From contig JAIOYI010000008.1 in assembly GCA_021741205.1 (NCBI GenBank), forward strand, positions 56,206 to 120,205: a stretch of DNA of 64,000 bases, read 5' to 3'. Shown here in pieces: positions 27,511 through 37,699 of the stretch; position 1 is the first letter of the stretch, and each line of letters starts with the position of its first letter. A program made the translations under genes and the position numbers. The DNA is from Emcibacter sp. GTDB taxonomy: Bacteria > Pseudomonadota > Alphaproteobacteria > Sphingomonadales > Emcibacteraceae. Below the pieces are notes generated by a model. It worked only from the letters and a program-made list of their open reading frames with translations. It was not told the origin of the DNA and searched no databases.

Positions 27511-28659
27511 TCAGGCAAAGGCACCACCCCGTGAAATTGCGGTATCACGATGAATGGCCGCACAGAGCACAAAACCTATCCCAATTAACAAGGTCAACAT
27601 TGCAGACCCACCGTAAGATACAAGGGGCAATGGTACACCAACCACAGGCAACATACCTAAATTCATGGCTATATTTATAAACATATACAGAAAAAATGTC
27701 ACCGCCATACCAAGGGTTAGCAATCGGCCAAACTGGCTTTTCACACTCATACTAATGATAATCGCATAGGCCAGTAATATTATATATAATCCGATTAGCC
27801 CCATGCCACCAATCAGACCAAATTCTTCGGCAAGCACCGTAAAAATAAAATCCGTATGCTTTTCAGGTAGAAAATTCAACTGACTTTGACTTCCCTGTAT
27901 AAATCCTTTGCCGTAAAGCCCGCCCGACCCAATAGCAATTTTAGCCTGAATACTATGATAGCCCGCGCCTAATGGATCACGTTCTGGATTAAGAAAGGTT
28001 AATACCCTATTTTGTTGATAAGGTTTCATAAAATTCCATGCTCCGAAAGCCGTTGGAATCATGGCAATGAAGCCCACCACAAAAATCCACCTCCGCACGC
28101 CACCACAAAATAAAATAGAAACGCCCCCAAGCACAATAAGCAACGATGTACCAAGATCGGGTTGAAGCAAAACCAATATAGCGGGAGCTGCTATAAGGAA
28201 AACTGGTTTTAGTAAACTTTTATAGCGCCTAACGTCTTCTTTATCCAAACAATGATAATACCGCGCTAAGGCGAGAATGAGTGCTATTTTCATCAGTTCC
28301 GAAGGCTGAAGATTCATAAATCCCAAATTAATCCAACGGGTTGCACCCATACCCGTATGTCCCGTAATACTCACAAATATAAGTAAAATCAGAGAAAGAA
28401 AATAAAAAGGATATGCCAAAAACATCCAAACTCTAATATCGACCAAAGCAATAAAAACCATACCAGCCATACCAATGACGAAGCGTATCACTTGTTTTTT
28501 TGCCCAAGGATCAACATTTCCCCCAGACACGGAATAAAGCAGAGCAAAACCGATCATAGCAATGATAAAAACAACGGCAACAATAAATAAATTCAGATCA
28601 TATAATTTCTGAAATAGGGATTTTGATCGTCTCATGCCCTGTAATCTAGAGGTCAGCAT
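27511..28659 (-). CDS. rodA: Rod-shape peptidoglycan glycosyltransferase RodA
   Basis: SEDS-family polymerase that works with PBP2 in lateral wall synthesis. The 382-residue protein has about ten membrane helices and SEDS blocks such as GHTGMGATRWINLG, PSELMKIALILALARYYH, LLQPDLGTSLLI, FLNPERDPLGAGYHSIQAKIA and LPEKHTDFIFTVLAEEFG. Its start overlaps the mrdA stop by one base. Last recognised gene of the mreBCD-mrdA-rodA operon. Confidence 0.96.
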   Translation of the reverse strand: MLTSRLQGMRRSKSLFQKLYDLNLFIVAVVFIIAMIGFALLYSVSGGNVDPWAKKQVIRFVIGMAGMVFIALVDIRVWMFLAYPFYFLSLILLIFVSITGHTGMGATRWINLGFMNLQPSELMKIALILALARYYHCLDKEDVRRYKSLLKPVFLIAAPAILVLLQPDLGTSLLIVLGGVSILFCGGVRRWIFVVGFIAMIPTAFGAWNFMKPYQQNRVLTFLNPERDPLGAGYHSIQAKIAIGSGGLYGKGFIQGSQSQLNFLPEKHTDFIFTVLAEEFGLIGGMGLIGLYIILLAYAIIISMSVKSQFGRLLTLGMAVTFFLYMFINIAMNLGMLPVVGVPLPLVSYGGSAMLTLLIGIGFVLCAAIHRDTAISRGGAFA

Positions 28660-30518
28660 TATCCCTCCCCCAAATTATCACTAGCGTCTATAGGAGGTTC
28701 TATCTTCATTTCCCGAGAAAACATATATTCAAGGACATTCTTTGCAATAGGGGCTGCCTTTTTTGAGCCGCCGCCGCCATGTTCCACGATCACACTCACC
28801 GCATAACGTGGATTTTCAAGAGGACCATAACCGACAAAAAGCGCATGATCCCGCTCTCTCCAAGGTTTTTCCTCATTTTTACGCACACCGTCGTCACGTT
28901 CAGTTTTCGATATACGCCTAACCTGAGCCGATCCTGTTTTGCCCCCAAATGACATGTCATTTTGTCTCATGCGTTGAGCATAGGCAACCCCAAAAGGTTT
29001 ATTAATAACCGCCTCCATACCCTTTAAAACAACGTCAATATGGCGAGACGTATAAGGCATCTTCTCTATTTTATCTTCTGTCTCATTTGTCTCTGATAAA
29101 AGAATTTTGGGCAATACTGCTTTTCCACCATTCACAAGACGGGAGGTCATCACACAAAGCTGAAGAGGTGTTACCAATACATCACCTTGACCAATGCCCA
29201 CATTAAGAGTATCGCCGCCCTGCCAACCGACACCTCGGGTCGCCATCTTCCAACCCTTAGAAGGATTTAATCCGCTTTTTTCCCCCGGTATATTAATATC
29301 AAATTTATTCCCAAGACCAAATCTATCAAATATTTTATGAATGCGATCAATGCCCAAACGTCTAGCCACCTCATAAAAATAAACATCGCAAGACCCCGCA
29401 ATAGCCTCAACCATATTGACATGACCATGACCTTCACGTTTCCAACAATATTTTATGGTATCCCCTATGTGGTATTTACTATTACAAAATATTTTTTCAT
29501 CTTCATTAATGACCCCAGCCTCAAGTGCGCCAAGTGCAATAAGCATTTTTATGGTTGAACCTGGAGGATATTCCCCCTGTATTGTTTTATTGGTCAAGGG
29601 GTGACGAGCATCATGAAGAAGGGCATCATATTTTTTCTGACTAATCCCCAGATTAAAATCGTTAGGATCAAAAGAAGGTGTTGAAACAAGGGCGAGTACG
29701 TCGCCTGTATGTACATCCATCACAACAACGGCGGCACTCTCATCACGAATAAAATCCGCTGTAAAATTTTGAATGTCCCTATCAATGGTCAGATTTAAGG
29801 TATCCCCTGGAACACTATCATTTCTCGATAACTCTCTTATCGCGCGACCCATCACATTAACTTCGACCTTACTGTTGCCCGCTTTACCCCGAAGTCTTTG
29901 ATCCAAAATGCGTTCCATGCCATTTTTGCCAATCTTAAAACCGGGTAATTCCAACAAGGGGTCTTCACCAATTTCCTGCTCATTGACCGAACTGACGTAA
30001 CCCACAATATGAGCCAATGTATCCTTTTCTGGATAATAACGGGTAATGCCCATGTCTGGTATAACACCTGGCAAATCCGGCATATTAACATTAAGGCGGG
30101 CAAATGTTTCCCAATCTAGATTTTCAGCAACGGTCACGGGAAGAAAAGCCCTTTGTTTTTTGACGGCACTCAGTATTCTTCTTTTTTGCCATTCCTGTAT
30201 AGGCAATATGAGACTTAACGCCTCTAGTGTTTTTTCCACATCCTCTGTTTGTTCGGGAATGATATTCACCCGATAATCCGTCCGATTAATCGCTAACTCA
30301 TGACCATTTCGATCAAGAATATTTCCTCTTTGCGGGGCTAATAGCCTTAAACTAATGCGATTTCTATCCGCCAAAAGCTTATATTGACTTTGACTGACAA
30401 CCTGTAAAAAATACATGCGCCCAATAATAGCGGAGGATAAAACCAACATCCCACCAGAAATCAGTCCCGCCCTTCTGGTGAATAATTTATATTTTTCATT
30501 GTCGGGTTTTGCTGCCAT
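28659..30518 (-). CDS. mrdA: Penicillin-binding protein 2
   Basis: Class B transpeptidase of the elongasome. The 619-residue protein has an N-terminal membrane helix (about 13-35), a dimerisation/pedestal domain starting APQRGNILDRNG, and a transpeptidase domain with SxxK in YPPGSTIKML, the SCD motif in AGSCDVYFYEV, and KTG in FGGKTGSAQV. It should crosslink peptidoglycan made by RodA. It lies 8 bp downstream of mreD. Confidence 0.96.
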   Translation of the reverse strand: MAAKPDNEKYKLFTRRAGLISGGMLVLSSAIIGRMYFLQVVSQSQYKLLADRNRISLRLLAPQRGNILDRNGHELAINRTDYRVNIIPEQTEDVEKTLEALSLILPIQEWQKRRILSAVKKQRAFLPVTVAENLDWETFARLNVNMPDLPGVIPDMGITRYYPEKDTLAHIVGYVSSVNEQEIGEDPLLELPGFKIGKNGMERILDQRLRGKAGNSKVEVNVMGRAIRELSRNDSVPGDTLNLTIDRDIQNFTADFIRDESAAVVVMDVHTGDVLALVSTPSFDPNDFNLGISQKKYDALLHDARHPLTNKTIQGEYPPGSTIKMLIALGALEAGVINEDEKIFCNSKYHIGDTIKYCWKREGHGHVNMVEAIAGSCDVYFYEVARRLGIDRIHKIFDRFGLGNKFDINIPGEKSGLNPSKGWKMATRGVGWQGGDTLNVGIGQGDVLVTPLQLCVMTSRLVNGGKAVLPKILLSETNETEDKIEKMPYTSRHIDVVLKGMEAVINKPFGVAYAQRMRQNDMSFGGKTGSAQVRRISKTERDDGVRKNEEKPWRERDHALFVGYGPLENPRYAVSVIVEHGGGGSKKAAPIAKNVLEYMFSREMKIEPPIDASDNLGEG

Positions 30519-30526
30519 AAAATGCC

Positions 30527-31042
30527 TTATCTATTTTCAGTCGCAAGAAATTTATTCACCCAACTGAGCATAAGGGAAAGGAACGGAAAAATTGCGATCG
30601 TAAGTAAGCTCTGCCCCAAACTATTCCATAAATTTTGAGTTTCTTTAAGATATAAAGAGGCGATTGCCCAATTTAAAAATCCATAGACAATGGATACCAT
30701 GATAAAGACAAGCCAATTGAATAAAAATTCTCGCTCCAGAAATCGTCCGCTTTGGGCAATGACAAAAACCCGTATCAGAATAAAACATAACGCCGTCATG
30801 CCAAGCGGTCCGCCACTGAGAATATCCTGAAATAACCCCAGAAAAAAAACAGCGCTCATCGGCATGAGGTTAGGTTTAAATATACACCAGTAATATATGG
30901 CCAATAGAGAAAAATAAGGAAATATATTATTAATATAAGGTATTTTATAGTGAAGTTGCATAAGAAGAATAAGGATCACTGTACTTATAAAGGGTATTCC
31001 CGCCTTAAATCCAATGCCTGATTTATTGTCCAACGCCACCAT
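30527..31042 (-). CDS. mreD: Rod shape-determining protein MreD
   Basis: A 171-residue inner-membrane protein with five or six hydrophobic segments and the MreD-type block FLGLFQDILSGGPLGMTAL. It begins directly after the mreC stop with no spacer. MreD links MreC to the peptidoglycan synthases during rod elongation. Sequence identity in this family is low, so position in the operon is part of the evidence. Confidence 0.9.
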   Translation of the reverse strand: MVALDNKSGIGFKAGIPFISTVILILLMQLHYKIPYINNIFPYFSLLAIYYWCIFKPNLMPMSAVFFLGLFQDILSGGPLGMTALCFILIRVFVIAQSGRFLEREFLFNWLVFIMVSIVYGFLNWAIASLYLKETQNLWNSLGQSLLTIAIFPFLSLMLSWVNKFLATENR

Positions 31043-31882
31043 TTAGTTTGCTTCCTCCTTTACTTCGCCCTCAAAAGCATCAGGCAATTTTTGAAGAACA
31101 TCATAGGCAACAATACTAACATAATTTAGATTATACAATTTAGCCGATAGTTTTATCCTGATATCCTTATCATTGATCTCAACCACTTGACCAACAGGTA
31201 GGTCATGGGGAAATATCATCCCATACCCCGACGTCAAAATAAGATCCCCAATGGCAACTTCTTCACCTATAGGCAAAAAAGAAAGTCTCGGATAAGGCGA
31301 GTTATCTCCTTCAAGGATCATATTTATTCCCGTAGCGGCAAGTTTTACGGGAATACGGCTGTTCATATCTGTGGCAAGCAATACTCGGGAGGATGAGTAT
31401 CCAGCGTTAATTATCCGTCCGACAATACCATCTTCATTAATGACCGCATAACCTTTCTTGATACCATTATTAACACCACGATTAATCAAGACACTTTTAA
31501 AGAAAGGGCTATTGCTGTCCGATACAACCCGTGCCGCAGCAATAGTATTAATTTTTCCTTCACCAACATTTAACAGTCTTTTTAATCGTTGATTATCAAT
31601 AGCGAGTTGAGAAGATATTATTTGAGCTTGCTTTAATTGCTCATTCTCATTGCGCAACCGTTCATTTTCCGAAAATACAATAGCAACCCGCTGCATCCAC
31701 TGAGCAAAACTATCCGCACCCTCCAATGGTAGGGAGACCACATTAAAAACCGAAACGAAAAAATCCAATGTTGTTGATCGGATATTACCCATTAGTGATG
31801 TATTATTTCCCCCAAATATCAGTAGGGCAAGAGACAATATAATGAAGAAGCCGGTGGAAAATCTATACCTTAACTCCTTCAT
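31043..31882 (-). CDS. mreC: Rod shape-determining protein MreC
   Basis: A 279-residue bitopic protein: a membrane helix at about 8-25, a coiled coil at about 65-105 (NERLRNENEQLKQAQII), and a beta-rich periplasmic domain with SDSNSPFFKSVLINRGVNNG, GIVGRIINAGYSSSRVLL and LTSGYGMIFPHDLPVG. It activates PBP2 and connects it to cytoplasmic MreB. It lies 27 bp downstream of mreB. Confidence 0.95.
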   Translation of the reverse strand: MKELRYRFSTGFFIILSLALLIFGGNNTSLMGNIRSTTLDFFVSVFNVVSLPLEGADSFAQWMQRVAIVFSENERLRNENEQLKQAQIISSQLAIDNQRLKRLLNVGEGKINTIAAARVVSDSNSPFFKSVLINRGVNNGIKKGYAVINEDGIVGRIINAGYSSSRVLLATDMNSRIPVKLAATGINMILEGDNSPYPRLSFLPIGEEVAIGDLILTSGYGMIFPHDLPVGQVVEINDKDIRIKLSAKLYNLNYVSIVAYDVLQKLPDAFEGEVKEEAN

Positions 31883-31909
31883 ATTTCACCCTCACCTCAC
31901 TGTATAAAA

Positions 31910-32950
<1,041 letters not shown>

Positions 32951-33184
32951 TTATCGCCTATTTATCTCTTAAAATTAAACTTAGTTCAGAAGACCAGTTC
33001 TGATTTTATTTTCTTATATCTTGTTTGCCGTAACATAGCACTCTGAAAGAAAAAAAATTGTATAGTATATGAAGAATTTTATACTTTTTTCCGCTATATT
33101 TAAACAATTACCCGATTAAAAGGGATATTAATAGCAATTGGCGTTGGGTACAAGCACCATGAACTTAAAAAATATAGGTATGAT

Positions 33185-33979
33185 ATGTTTAAATGGTTAA
33201 AAGAAAAAATATCTGGTTATATCATTAATTATATCCATAAACCTGTTTGGAAATACGAAACTTTTTCTGTTACGAGCCCTAAAATTCTAGAAAATCACCT
33301 TAAACCAGGCGATGTTCTTTTGATTGAAGGGAATCAACGTATCAGCAGTATCATCAAATTTTTGACCCAATCCACATGGTCACATGCCACCTTATATATC
33401 GGTGATAGCCTTTTGACCAAAACAAAAAATGGTGAAGCTTTATGTCTGATCGAAGCAGAAGCAGACGGCGGTGTTAAAGCGGTTCCCTTAAGTAAATATA
33501 AACAATTCAACACCCGAATTTGCCGACCAAAAAATTTAAATGCCGATGAAATAAACCAAGTCACCATCTTTGCCATTAACAGCATTGGTCATCAATATGA
33601 CATGAAAAATATTATTGACCTTGTCCGTTATCTCTTTCCCTATCCGCCTGTGCCTATTTTTATGCGCAGACGCATGCTTGCCTTAGGGAGCGGTGACCCC
33701 ACACGAGCCATCTGTTCAACGCTTATCGCACAGGCGTTTCAATCTATAAATTATCCTATTTTACCTCACATAACAAAGGAATGTGTTGATAATGGCACAG
33801 CACGTTATCTTGAAAAAGAAATATACCACATTCGCCATTATAGCCTTTTCACACCTCGGGATTTTGACCTATCACCTTATTTTTCCGTCGTTAAACCGAC
33901 CATAGAAGAGGGCTTTAATCACAAATCCATAACATGGGGTTCCACAGAGAAAGAAGAGGGACAAGCTAATATAACCTGA
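33185..33979 (+). CDS. YiiX-like permuted papain-fold amidase/lipase
   Basis: A 264-residue protein of the YiiX/YebB (DUF830-like, permuted NlpC/P60) superfamily. LKPGDVLLIEGNQRISSIIKF and STWSHATLYIGD supply the catalytic His, and AICSTLIAQAFQSINYPILP supplies the Cys, in the permuted order. No clear signal peptide is present. Related proteins cleave amide or ester bonds of lipids or peptides; the substrate is unknown. It converges on leuA. Confidence 0.83.
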   Translation: MFKWLKEKISGYIINYIHKPVWKYETFSVTSPKILENHLKPGDVLLIEGNQRISSIIKFLTQSTWSHATLYIGDSLLTKTKNGEALCLIEAEADGGVKAVPLSKYKQFNTRICRPKNLNADEINQVTIFAINSIGHQYDMKNIIDLVRYLFPYPPVPIFMRRRMLALGSGDPTRAICSTLIAQAFQSINYPILPHITKECVDNGTARYLEKEIYHIRHYSLFTPRDFDLSPYFSVVKPTIEEGFNHKSITWGSTEKEEGQANIT

Positions 33980-33990
33980 CCCTAACAACT

Positions 33991-35535
33991 TCAATCACTC
34001 ATAATTTCAGGTGCGGTCTTTTCTCTTTTTACCTGAAGCTTGTTCAAAGCATTCACATAGGCCTTGGCCGAGGCTACAAGTGTGTCCACATGAGCACCGT
34101 GCCCATTAACGGTTTTACCATTTTCTTCAAGCCGTACTGTCACCTCCGCCTGCGCATCCGTACCACGGGTCACCGCATGCACTTGATAGAGCTCAAGATG
34201 AGGTTCGCCGTCCGTTAATCCACGCAAAGCCTTAAAAGACGCATCAACGGGGCCATTGCCTTCGCTTGATACAGAAACGGCTTTGCCATCAACAGTTAAT
34301 TTGAATGTTGCCGCACTCGATTTTCCACTATCACAAATAAATGACCAATCCGTGATCTTCATGCGGTCATTATCCCTCATATTTTCATCAACGATGGCAA
34401 TAATGTCATCATCATAAAGGGTCTTTTTTACATCCGCGAGATCCTTAAATCTTGTGAAGGCGCTCATAAATTCATTATCGCCAAGTTCATAACCCAAGTC
34501 TTTCAGCTTATCCCGAAAGGCATGCCGACCAGAATGTTTTCCCATCACAAGTTCTGACTTTTTTAATCCCACCGATTCAGGCGTCATAATTTCATAAGTC
34601 TCAGCATTTTTCAGCATGCCGTCCTGATGAATACCACTTTCATGAGCAAAGGCATTGGCTCCAACAATAGCTTTGTTATTTTGCACATCCAGTCCCGTAA
34701 CAGAAGAAACAAGTTTTGATGTCCTAATAATATTTTGAGTGATGATCCCAGTGTGATAGGGGTAAATATCCTGTCTTGTTCGAAAAGCCATGATGATTTC
34801 TTCCAGTGCCGCATTACCAGCCCTCTCACCAATCCCGTTAATAGTACATTCAATCTGTCTTGCTCCCCCCTGCACCGCCGCAATAGAATTAGACACAGCA
34901 AGTCCCAAGTCATTATGACAATGGGCAGAGAATATGGCTTTGTCAGAATTAGGTACATTTTCAATTATTCCCTGTATCATCCTGCGATATTCACTAGGAG
35001 TTGTATAGCCTACGGTATCGGGAACATTAATGGTCGTGGCACCTGATTTGATCGCAACCTCAATGCTACGATACAGAAAATCCGTTGCTGTTCTTGTGCC
35101 GTCTTCACAAGACCATTCCACATCATCACATAAATTGCGGGCATAGCTTACACTGTCTGCTATACGGGAGATTACCTCGTCTGGTGTCATTTGAAGCTTA
35201 TGTTCCATATGCAGCGCACTTGTGGAAATAAAGGTATGAATGCGGGGACGCACGGCATGCTTCAAGGCTTCAGCCGCCCGATCAATATCCTTATGAGAGG
35301 CTCTTGCCAACGAACATACAGCCGTTTTTTTTAATAATTGAGCAATCTGTGAAACAGCCTCAAAATCACCGTTGGAGGCAATAGCGAATCCCGCCTCAAT
35401 CACATCAACCCCCAAATTTTCAAGCGCCTCGGCCACACGCAATTTTTCGCTTAATGTCATGGAACATCCCGGCGACTGCTCCCCATCCCGTAATGTTGTA
35501 TCAAAAATAATTACTCTATTCTTATCTATGGTCAT
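33991..35535 (-). CDS. leuA: 2-Isopropylmalate synthase
   Basis: Condenses acetyl-CoA with 2-ketoisovalerate, the first committed step of leucine synthesis. The 514-residue protein has the catalytic-domain signature DTTLRDGEQSPGCSM, the metal-binding HCHNDLGLAVSNS, and GGARQIECTINGIGERAGN. The C-terminal regulatory domain (about 390-500), which binds leucine for feedback inhibition, is complete (LTDGEPHLELYQVHAVTRG). Expression should also respond to leucine through the leader peptide encoded upstream. Confidence 0.96.
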   Translation of the reverse strand: MTIDKNRVIIFDTTLRDGEQSPGCSMTLSEKLRVAEALENLGVDVIEAGFAIASNGDFEAVSQIAQLLKKTAVCSLARASHKDIDRAAEALKHAVRPRIHTFISTSALHMEHKLQMTPDEVISRIADSVSYARNLCDDVEWSCEDGTRTATDFLYRSIEVAIKSGATTINVPDTVGYTTPSEYRRMIQGIIENVPNSDKAIFSAHCHNDLGLAVSNSIAAVQGGARQIECTINGIGERAGNAALEEIIMAFRTRQDIYPYHTGIITQNIIRTSKLVSSVTGLDVQNNKAIVGANAFAHESGIHQDGMLKNAETYEIMTPESVGLKKSELVMGKHSGRHAFRDKLKDLGYELGDNEFMSAFTRFKDLADVKKTLYDDDIIAIVDENMRDNDRMKITDWSFICDSGKSSAATFKLTVDGKAVSVSSEGNGPVDASFKALRGLTDGEPHLELYQVHAVTRGTDAQAEVTVRLEENGKTVNGHGAHVDTLVASAKAYVNALNKLQVKREKTAPEIMSD

Positions 35536-35569
35536 TTTTCCAACCTTAATTTAAATGAATTATACAATA

Positions 35570-35770
35570 GTTCCCAAAAGGAACGAGACTTTACTTTCTC
35601 CCCTAAACGCCTGCCAGTTAACTGGTTAAATGATGAAAGCGTCAGGGGCGAATAAGTCGACCAAGAAGAAGGGATAGGAGGAGGAGTGAAGAACAAGCCA
35701 ACAGTCTAGCATCAGCAATAATCTTGCTAATGCTAGCGATATTTAAAGATGAAATATTTCTCTGTTTCAT
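35570..35770 (-). promoter_or_regulatory. Putative leuA attenuator region
   Basis: The 235-nt leader between leader-peptide ATG and leuA contains stacked inverted repeats: a 13-bp hairpin with one G-U pair at 35706-35736 inside the leader frame; a long stem 35600-35610/35639-35648 that covers the leader stop codon and encloses the palindrome CCAGTTAACTGG at 35614-35625; and GTTCC/GGAAC at 35570-35584. Which pair acts as terminator is unclear because no long T-run follows. Confidence 0.65.
35642..35770 (-). CDS. leuA leader peptide (42 aa, leucine-rich)
   Basis: From ATG 35770 to TGA 35642 the frame encodes MKQRNISSLNIASISKII then a leucine-rich tail: four Leu codons in a row (CTC CTC CTC CTA), one Ser, then three more (CTT CTT CTT), with eleven Leu in 42 residues. 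It lies 27 nt after the predicted transcription start and ends 106 nt before leuA. This is the layout of a ribosome-mediated leucine attenuator: shortage of charged Leu-tRNA would stall translation in the run and change folding of the downstream RNA. Confidence 0.85.
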   Translation of the reverse strand: MKQRNISSLNIASISKIIADARLLACSSLLLLSLLLGRLIRP

Positions 35771-35803
35771 GCCAATTCTTTTGTAAAATTACACTATAGA
35801 GTT

Positions 35804-35832
35804 TTTATAACCGTTTTTACTTGCGCTGTGAA
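35804..35832 (-). promoter_or_regulatory. Sigma-70-like promoter of leuA leader
   Basis: Read on the minus strand, TTCACA (35832-35827) and TATAAA (35809-35804) are spaced by 17 nt, placing the start near 35797, shortly before the leader peptide ATG. Motif matching only. Confidence 0.6.
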
Positions 35833-35856
35833 CCAAAAAAAACAGCACAACAAAAA

Positions 35857-37515
35857 TTATTTACTCAAGCGCAAATTGGAAAGATCATTAGCAATGGCTT
35901 CAAATGCTCCTGCAAGTTCAGAAGATGACGGTGCATGAAAATATTTCCCACTGTCAGTCGCACAACCTCGATAAAGATTTTGAAGCGTCGTATCGGTCGC
36001 TCCGCTACCAAAGGTAATGGTATAAACCATAATCCCCATACCTTTCATACCGGCGCATACATGGGCCAAACGTTTATTGATGGCATTCGTTGTCGCACTT
36101 TGACTTGTCGCACCTTCTAAGCGCCCTTCATCACGGCGGCCATAACCGGAATAATCCCCCTTATAATAGGTTCCAATGCTTGACCCATTGCTCGCATCAA
36201 AGGCATTTGGACCATTATTTTCATCACCGCTGTCCCAAACCTTCGTTCCACATTTAGGACATTGGTCGTCCCCATCATCATCATAGGTATCATTATTATC
36301 ATTGGATTTATCCATGCCATCATAATAAGCGTTCTTACCTCTAGAATTAATTATCCAATTTTCACCGTCCGTCATGAGGATAGCAGCCTTTATCATCTGG
36401 TCATCATCATAAGCCACCGGATTAAAAAATGGTTCCCCCGTATGCAGCATACGCCAACCCCATATCATCCCCAAATTGGCAATCGTTCCCCCACGGTTAT
36501 ACGAATAATAAAGTGTGGATATATAATCGGTTAAGGCTGTCTTATCATTGGTAAAATCAAGCACAGGTGCTGGACAATTGATATTTGGTCCTGCATCACT
36601 TGACCCTTCACCACTACCGCCCGGAAGCTGATAACTTGGTGCAGGCCAATTTTCACCATTAGGACCTTTCATGTCCGCAAGACTATAAAAATGATTGTCA
36701 TAATGAGGCCGCCAAAGGAAAGGTACCCAGTCAACGCCGTTATAGTCAACCTGAACGTCATAGGCAGAAGAATCCAGCGCGGCATTGGTAGGTCTTGCCT
36801 CAACACATCCGCTCCATTTTTCTAAATTCGCCGGATCATATGTATAGCTCGCAGGAACGCCCGACATATCCAGATAGGTGCTATCCAACAAATGGCCTAC
36901 ATTGACCGTTGTAACATAGGGAACAACGGCAATTTCCAGATTGTCCGATACTGTTTCGCCGCCAAATAAAGAATTAATAAGTGTGGTTGAGGCATCCTTA
37001 AGGGCGTCCATTCGTGAACCAGAACCCTCTGAACTTCTCATGGAACCCGTAGAATCAAGCACCATTACAAGTTGCAATCCCGTAGTCTTGCTTGTTGTTT
37101 CCGCCGTAACATTAATTGGAATAGATTGAAATCCAAAAAGTGACATAAAGGTCGAAGGCACTGATCCCCTCGCCGAAACTGTCAGCGTCTTATGAACAGA
37201 ATCAATTTCCGTAATGGTCAATTGACCCAATGTCCCTCCCATATAATTTGCCAAAAAATTACTGTCAAAGAAAGATTGAATTTCATCATCTCTGGTTGCA
37301 GAATGAAATGCCTTCCCACCCGCAAGTGCCGCAGCATCAAGAGCACCCGATAACTTTGACCGATAAAGATAGGCTCTTGACATATCAATACCGATTCCAA
37401 GTGCCCCGATGAGAGGGATCAGCATGAATATTGTTTTGATCAGAATCAGGCCATTTTCGGCTTTTTTTATTCGGACTATAAATTTAGACAGCCCTTGAAT
37501 AATATTAAGAAACAA
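35857..37515 (-). CDS. TadG-like protein with von Willebrand A domain
   Basis: About 552 residues. After a hydrophobic anchor (IFMLIPLIGALGIGIDMSRA) comes the TadE/TadG-type segment LSGALDAAALAGGKAF, then a vWA domain with MIDAS motif DSTGS and AILMTDGENW. An Asp-rich stretch with a CPKCG knuckle is inserted between vWA strands. The frame is open to ATG 37551, but that ATG lacks a ribosome site, whereas GGAGG lies five bases before TTG 37515. Such proteins belong to Flp/Tad pilus loci; no other Tad machinery is nearby. Confidence 0.83.
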   Translation of the reverse strand: MFLNIIQGLSKFIVRIKKAENGLILIKTIFMLIPLIGALGIGIDMSRAYLYRSKLSGALDAAALAGGKAFHSATRDDEIQSFFDSNFLANYMGGTLGQLTITEIDSVHKTLTVSARGSVPSTFMSLFGFQSIPINVTAETTSKTTGLQLVMVLDSTGSMRSSEGSGSRMDALKDASTTLINSLFGGETVSDNLEIAVVPYVTTVNVGHLLDSTYLDMSGVPASYTYDPANLEKWSGCVEARPTNAALDSSAYDVQVDYNGVDWVPFLWRPHYDNHFYSLADMKGPNGENWPAPSYQLPGGSGEGSSDAGPNINCPAPVLDFTNDKTALTDYISTLYYSYNRGGTIANLGMIWGWRMLHTGEPFFNPVAYDDDQMIKAAILMTDGENWIINSRGKNAYYDGMDKSNDNNDTYDDDGDDQCPKCGTKVWDSGDENNGPNAFDASNGSSIGTYYKGDYSGYGRRDEGRLEGATSQSATTNAINKRLAHVCAGMKGMGIMVYTITFGSGATDTTLQNLYRGCATDSGKYFHAPSSSELAGAFEAIANDLSNLRLSK

Positions 37516-37699
37516 TTTGTCCTCCAATTCAGAAATATAATCTGAAAACATTACCGCTACGGTTAAAAACTAACACGTATAAGTTTCATCGAGATTAATT
37601 AATACTTCAAATTTTAAGACAATTATGTCTAACCCTTAAAGCAAGTTTAAGAAATTTGCGGTATAATTCCGACAAATATTAAAATAGGCGGAATATATA

